A DNA stretch of 10,032 nt, taken from positions 1 through 10,032 of the forward strand of contig JASHRR010001138.1 of the NCBI GenBank assembly GCA_030037185.1, written 5' to 3'. The translations under genes and the position numbers were made by a program. The notes under the pieces are model-generated. The model did no database searches. It was not told the DNA's origin and worked only from the letters and a program-made list of their open reading frames with translations. Numbering within the stretch: position 1 is the stretch's first letter; the number at the start of each line of letters is the position of its first letter. Below are positions 6,681 through 10,032 of the stretch, piece by piece. This DNA is from Xanthobacteraceae bacterium. GTDB taxonomy: Bacteria; Pseudomonadota; Alphaproteobacteria; Rhizobiales; Xanthobacteraceae.

Positions 6681-7925
6681 ATGGAACTTACCTCCGATCG
6701 CGGCCGCCGCGTGACGGTTGACGAGTTGAACACCACGCGACTGCTCGCCCACGCCCGGCAGCAGGCCCACCAGCGCAAGCTCGACGACATGATCATCGTC
6801 GACGTCGACGCGCATCACTACGAAAGCGAGCACATGAAGGACATTCTGCCCTTCATGGAGAACGATGTCCTCCGTCAGCTGGCGATGGCGCAGGGTATGA
6901 AGGGAGGCCGCGGCGCGCTGATGCCGCAGCAGATCGGCTACCAGGATATCGGCGGTCGCGTCACCCGCTATCCGCTGCGCGCATCTGAGAAGTTCGATGC
7001 CGCTCGCCATCGCGACGTCCAACTCGGCAATCGCTGGATGGACGCCATGGGGGTCGACTATTCCTGCCTGTTCCCGACCGGCATGCTCAATGTCGGCCTG
7101 CATCCCCAAAAGGAGATGGAGGTGGATCTGTGTTGGGCCTACAATCGCTGGGTTACCGAAAAAGTGCTGCCTGAATCCGGCGGCCGCATGTTTTCGATGC
7201 TCTGCCTGCCGTTCTCAAATCCCGACGAATCGCTGCGGCACGTGGAGACTTTCGGCCACCGCGACGGCGTAGGCGGTTTTATGATTACGACCGTGCGCAC
7301 TCTGCCGGTCTATGACAACGCCTATATGAAGGTCTACCGTGCGATCGAAGAGCGCGGCCTCGTGCTGTCGTTCCACTCAGCCTTCAATTGGAGCGAAAAC
7401 GTGTTTCGCGGCTGCAACCGCTTCATCGCGGTGCATGCGCTCGGGTTCTCGTTCTACAACATCCTTCACTGCACCAATTGGGTGGTCAACGGCATGGGTG
7501 AGCGCTTTCCCAAGCTGCCGGTGATCTGGATCGAATCGGGGCTCGCATGGGTGCCATTCCTGATGCAGCGCCTCGATCACGAATACATGATGCGGCCGTC
7601 GGAATGTCCGCTGCTCAGGAAAAAACCGAGCGAATACATGCGCGACATGTACTATTCCTCGCAGCCCATGGAGATTCAGGATCTCAAAGCGATGGAACAG
7701 ACATTCCGCATGATGGACGCGGAAAGCCACCTGCTCTACGCCTCCGACTATCCGCATTGGGACTTCGACCTGCCGTCAACCATCTACGACCTGCCGTTCC
7801 TCTCCGAGAAAGGCAAACACAACATCCTCGGCGGTACCGCGGCACGCTTGTTCAAGCTCAAGCCCCGCAACGAGAAGCAGAAAGAGAATTTGATCAGGTT
7901 CGGCAACTACACCAGCACACAGTAA
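6681..7925 (+). CDS. Amidohydrolase-2 (ACMSD-like) family metal-dependent hydrolase or decarboxylase
   Basis: A 414-residue enzyme; ATG 6681 has GGGAG about 6 nt upstream, and the longer frame from 6588 would begin inside the previous gene. The TIM-barrel amidohydrolase-2 pattern is visible: VDVDAHHYE (40-48) stands in place of the first-strand DxHxH-type metal site, LSFHSAF (229-235, His232) is a later ligand, WIESGLAWVP (283-292) precedes the last strands, and YASDYPHWDFD (353-363, Asp356) holds the expected catalytic Asp. NILGGTAARLFKL (381-393) is the family's closing helix. Known members include ACMS decarboxylase and gamma-resorcylate decarboxylase, so the reaction may be C-C cleavage rather than amide hydrolysis. 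It is third in the cassette, 55 bp after the unknown gene. The last codons (7881-7907) are duplicated almost exactly at 9647-9673. Confidence 0.93.
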   Translation: MELTSDRGRRVTVDELNTTRLLAHARQQAHQRKLDDMIIVDVDAHHYESEHMKDILPFMENDVLRQLAMAQGMKGGRGALMPQQIGYQDIGGRVTRYPLRASEKFDAARHRDVQLGNRWMDAMGVDYSCLFPTGMLNVGLHPQKEMEVDLCWAYNRWVTEKVLPESGGRMFSMLCLPFSNPDESLRHVETFGHRDGVGGFMITTVRTLPVYDNAYMKVYRAIEERGLVLSFHSAFNWSENVFRGCNRFIAVHALGFSFYNILHCTNWVVNGMGERFPKLPVIWIESGLAWVPFLMQRLDHEYMMRPSECPLLRKKPSEYMRDMYYSSQPMEIQDLKAMEQTFRMMDAESHLLYASDYPHWDFDLPSTIYDLPFLSEKGKHNILGGTAARLFKLKPRNEKQKENLIRFGNYTSTQ

Positions 7926-7946
7926 TTGAATCAACGCGCTCTCCGG

Positions 7947-8002
7947 CTGTCGCCATTTTTATGGCGCGCCCGAAGGCGACAGAACCCCAACGGTTCCCGT
8001 TG
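7947..8002. terminator. Nested hairpins just after the amidohydrolase gene, possible terminator
   Basis: About 22 bp past the stop codon three inverted repeats crowd together. An outer pair, CTGTCGCC (7947-7954) with GGCGACAG (7975-7982), matches perfectly. An inner alternative, CGCCAT-TTTT-ATGGCG (7951-7966), is a perfect 6-bp stem with a T4 loop. A third stem, CAACGG-TTC-CCGTTG (7988-8002), follows. The first two exclude each other. None is followed by a T tract, so a classical intrinsic terminator is not shown; a Rho-linked or mRNA-stabilising 3' structure is as likely. Confidence 0.35.
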
Positions 8003-8301
8003 ACGCCCGGGCAGGTCCACGTGCGGCCCGCCACAACGGGATTCGGCGGCAGGCTTGCCAGGCTGTCGGCCGGACAGGTGGATGCGCCCCACATGGCGAC
8101 GGCAATCGAGCGTTACCGTGCGCGCTGTAGCTCTGGTGCTGCAACAATTCCGCCGCGGGGAATCGCGTTGCTCCTCGACTGGCGTCGTGCCGGACCGCAA
8201 GGCCGCTCGGTCACCTCACCCGCATCGGGCATCAACCGGCGGAGCGGGGCCTGTCAGCCGGATTGAACCTCCAGCGCTCGCGGCCGCACGGCTCCTGCAC
8301 G
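8003..8301. other. Intergenic stretch without recognisable content
   Basis: Open frames cross this 300-bp stretch on both strands, but none shows family motifs, a ribosome binding site or natural-looking composition. I see no gene or RNA in it. Confidence 0.5.
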
Positions 8302-8904
8302 CTAATCGAAGCACGGACCTCGAATACTGCGATCGCGCCAGCATTCGCTTGGAGAACGTCGCTGCGGTTCATCGCCCGCCACAACCCCATCAAGCGTATG
8401 CGGCCGTGGGTGCCGTTGAAGGCGAGGTTGACTGCGGGGCTGGGCTTGCGGTTGGAGGAGGGCTTGAGGCCGGGGCTGAGGCTCAAGCCGGGACTGAGAC
8501 TTGGGCTGAGCCTCAAGCCGAGACTGAGACTTGGGCTGAGCCTGGGTCTCGCATGAGAACAGAAAACATGTCGGCCGCCAGCTTGCGCTGCGCTCAAGCA
8601 GGGTCGGCCCCCTGATTGCAAGCCACATGAAAAACTGCGTTGCCGCCAGCGTCAGAAAGACGACTAAAGCGAATTCCAGATGACTGACCGCGGGCCTCCT
8701 TGAGTCCTCAACTGTCGTTTGCGTATCGTGGTCTTGGTCGGCGCGCCACCTCGGACCGTGCTGATGCGGGGTATCGACGTAATCGGCAAGGGCCGCATAA
8801 ATGCTGGCAAGGCCGAGTAGCCCGGCACGCTCAGCCGTGTCGTCCACCTGATCGGCGGCACGCGTGCTTTTCAGCGCCTTCTCTTGGTACGTTTCCAGGT
8901 TCAT
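8302..8904 (-). CDS. Small helical, single-pass membrane protein with a repeat-rich C-terminus
   Basis: Read from ATG 8904 (GAGGGGGA about 8 nt upstream) this is 200 residues. Residues 1-45, MNLETYQEKALKSTRAAD then AERAGLLGLASIYAALADYV, resemble the small helical proteins of the form YxExALxxxxxAD...RAxLLxLAxxYxxLAD that are abundant in Bradyrhizobium and have no known role. A polar linker (46-75) follows, then one clear transmembrane helix at about 77-98 (FALVVFLTLAATQFFMWLAI). Beyond residue 115 the sequence is low complexity: the decapeptide AQPKSQSRLE occurs twice in tandem (122-141) and more Gln/Pro/Arg repeats follow. The part after about residue 115 may be true coding sequence expanded by the DNA repeat, or read-through after loss of the original stop. 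The N-terminal half is the credible part. Confidence 0.5.
   Translation of the reverse strand: MNLETYQEKALKSTRAADQVDDTAERAGLLGLASIYAALADYVDTPHQHGPRWRADQDHDTQTTVEDSRRPAVSHLEFALVVFLTLAATQFFMWLAIRGPTLLERSASWRPTCFLFSCETQAQPKSQSRLEAQPKSQSRLEPQPRPQALLQPQAQPRSQPRLQRHPRPHTLDGVVAGDEPQRRSPSECWRDRSIRGPCFD
8441..8545. repeat. Hexanucleotide-based tandem repeat with a 30-bp higher-order unit
   Basis: Between about 8441 and 8545 the sequence is built from 6-bp blocks such as GGGCTG, AGGCTC, AAGCCG, AGACTG and AGACTT. On top of this 8481-8510 and 8511-8540 are a 30-bp tandem pair differing at two positions (first base and base 11). Because 30 and 6 are multiples of three, all frames stay open across the array on both strands. 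It lies inside the C-terminal coding part of the minus-strand membrane protein. Copy number is likely to vary by slippage. Confidence 0.8.
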
Positions 8905-9646
8905 TTCGCGTATCCCCCTCGTCGCCAAGCGCGAAGTTCCGATAGAACGCCTGGGTCTGGTTTCCGACCTAACCGCACCTCATCAGGCATCTTTAGCTCT
9001 GCTGCCTGGGCGCTCCTGGCCGCGCTGGCGGCTCGACCTTTAAGACTGCAGGCGACGTCGCGCGTCGCCAATCCGCGCGCCATGGCATGGACAATAGCAT
9101 CGACGAGGCATTGCGGACCCGCTTCACTCCGGCGACCCTTCGCAGTGCGTGCATACCGTCTAAACGGCCGGTTTGCCGTCCCGGCTTGGGTACCGTCGTC
9201 GCCTAGGGCACCGTGATGCCGATTGCACCGGCCACGTGACGATGTTGGGGGTGCTTTGCCCCCTGCGGTTCGGCAAGACGTGTCCCTGATTGCCGGGTCG
9301 CGCCTGGCGGTCAGGAAGCGGCCTGGCCGGATCGGCCGATGTTCCCGGCGGGAAGATCCCCGCGCTGACCGGTCAGGATCGGCCGGCCCAAGTCGGAATG
9401 CGGAGAGCGGTCGATCCCGACGGGCGCGGGATGTCCCCGCCGCGACTTGGGCACCGTTTTTTTCGCCTCGTGTATCAGTCCGAACCAGAAGGGCGGCCGC
9501 AAACTGCCGGCGGTCGCGCCGCCCATCACGATGATGATCTGGGGCCATCTGTTGCCGTGCCGTCAGCGGCGCCGAGCTCGGCCCTTTGCGCGCAACGCGG
9601 CGGCGACAGCGCTGAATTGTTGCGCAACATCAATGTGTGATAGGAA
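8905..9646. other. Gene-poor stretch of about 740 bp
   Basis: Long frames run here on both strands, including one of 215 codons on the minus strand, but all are Arg/Gly/Ala/Pro-rich, lack recognisable domains and look like the by-product of high GC content. GGATCGGCCG appears near 9328 and 9378, and again near 9810. TGACCGGTCA near 9366 is a 10-bp palindrome and a T7 run lies near 9457. I see no gene, RNA or intact mobile element. The stretch may be decayed DNA. Confidence 0.5.
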
Positions 9647-9691
9647 AAAGAGAATTTGATAAGGTTCGGCAACCTCAGCGCGGCTGCTTGA
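9647..9691 (+). pseudogene. Duplicated 3' end of the amidohydrolase gene
   Basis: Positions 9647-9673 match 7881-7907, the last codons of the amidohydrolase gene, at 26 of 27 bases (difference at 9661, A for C). In frame it reads KENLIRFGNLSAAA then TGA at 9689-9691, compared with KENLIRFGNYTSTQ in the intact gene. An in-frame stop (TAG 9641-9643) lies just upstream and no other amidohydrolase sequence precedes it, so only the tail exists. It is either the original gene end displaced by an insertion or the stump of a deleted paralogue. Confidence 0.65.
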
Positions 9692-9855
9692 GTTGATGTG
9701 ACACCCCTGTGGGTCTTCCCCGGACCCCGGGAGTGACCGGCCGCAAACGCTGCCGTGGATATTGTTGCCGCTCGCAACTTCGACCGGCGCTCCCCCCGGC
9801 AATGACAGGATCGGCCGAGCCGGAGAGTGCTTTGAACCGACGCAGGGAGGATGTG
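9692..9855 (+). promoter_or_regulatory. Leader region of the acetoacetyl-CoA reductase gene
   Basis: This 164-bp stretch precedes the reductase gene. It ends with a strong ribosome binding site, AGGGAGG (9844-9850), 5 nt before ATG 9856; the earlier ATG at 9851 runs straight into TGA. No convincing -35/-10 pair stands out. Confidence 0.4.
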
Positions 9856-10032
9856 ATGGCGCGTGTAGCTTTGGTAACGGGCGGAACGCGCGGTATTGGC
9901 GCGGCGATCTCGAAAGCGCTACACGCGGCGGGCTACGCGGTTGCGGCCAATTACGCCGGCAACGACGTGGCCGCCGCCACATTCAAGGCCAATACGGGCA
10001 TCAATATCTACAAGTGGGATGTGTCGTCCTAT
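9856..10032 (+). CDS. phaB: Acetoacetyl-CoA reductase, N-terminal part (cut by window edge)
   Basis: The first 59 codons of a short-chain dehydrogenase/reductase are present. VALVTGGTRGIGAAI (residues 4-18) is the NADP(H)-binding TGxxxGIG motif of the Rossmann fold. The continuation, LHAAGYAVAANYAGND with KANTGINIYKWDV, matches what I recall of alphaproteobacterial PhaB/PhbB, which reduces acetoacetyl-CoA to (R)-3-hydroxybutyryl-CoA in polyhydroxybutyrate synthesis. ATG 9856 has a strong Shine-Dalgarno (AGGGAGG) 5 nt upstream. In many relatives phaA, the beta-ketothiolase gene, lies directly upstream of phaB; here no phaA precedes it. The catalytic Ser-Tyr-Lys lie beyond the window. FabG-like reductases are the main alternative, but the sequence looks closer to PhaB. 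Confidence 0.85.
   Translation, partial: MARVALVTGGTRGIGAAISKALHAAGYAVAANYAGNDVAAATFKANTGINIYKWDVSSY

Noticed and set aside
7547..8266. A 239-codon + strand frame running from inside the amidohydrolase gene into the following gap
   Set aside because: Its first half is a shifted reading of the amidohydrolase gene, and the rest shows no motif or start signal.
8441..8545. The repetitive region as a CRISPR array
   Set aside because: The units are contiguous without unique spacers and derive from 6-bp blocks.
8901..9548. A 215-codon minus-strand frame and several + strand frames over the same stretch
   Set aside because: Composition is dominated by Arg, Gly, Ala and Pro, with no domain, no good ribosome binding site and overlapping open frames on both strands, as expected by chance at this GC content.
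9328..9820. GGATCGGCCG occurring three times as a possible repeat family
   Set aside because: A 10-bp GC-rich word at irregular spacing, with no shared flanks, can recur by chance.

Overview
The window is GC-rich, densely coded DNA with the protein repertoire of an alphaproteobacterium of the order Hyphomicrobiales, most like Bradyrhizobium, Rhodopseudomonas or a relative. The best taxonomic clues are the start of a PhaB-type acetoacetyl-CoA reductase, a small cysteine-paired lipoprotein, and a small helical protein of the 'YxEKALxxxxAAD' type that is frequent in Bradyrhizobium. This placement is from recall of families, not from a search.

Layout, left to right. Positions 1-69 are the last codons of a + strand gene, probably an amidohydrolase. 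Positions 70-632 hold no intact gene, though a decayed minus-strand remnant may be present. A small lipoprotein gene (633-911, +) follows. Then four minus-strand genes run from right to left: a fumarylacetoacetate-hydrolase (FAH) family enzyme (4683-5600), a secreted M28-type metallopeptidase homologue with a PA domain and altered catalytic motif (2994-4592), and a two-gene ABC-2 exporter (ATPase 1958-2884 and permease 1134-1961, joined by an ATGA overlap).

A 256-bp divergent intergenic region (5601-5856) separates these from a + strand cassette: a Rieske [2Fe-2S] protein (5857-6222), a 138-residue protein of unknown function overlapping it by 14 nt (6209-6625), and an amidohydrolase-2/ACMSD-like enzyme (6681-7925). 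Rieske protein, metal-dependent hydrolase or decarboxylase and FAH-fold hydrolase together suggest catabolism of an aromatic or dicarbonyl compound, but no oxygenase subunit is visible and the substrate is unknown.

The segment 7926-9855 is poor in genes. It has nested hairpins just after the amidohydrolase, a small predicted membrane protein on the minus strand with a 30-bp tandem repeat in its coding region (8302-8904), and about 740 bp with nothing recognisable. It ends with a near-perfect 27-bp copy of the 3' end of the amidohydrolase gene (9647-9673, original at 7881-7907). That direct repeat may mark the edges of an inserted 1.77-kb segment, or may be the stump of a lost paralogue. The window closes with the first 59 codons of an acetoacetyl-CoA reductase gene (9856 onward), a polyhydroxybutyrate synthesis enzyme.

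No tRNA, rRNA, CRISPR array or intact insertion sequence was seen.
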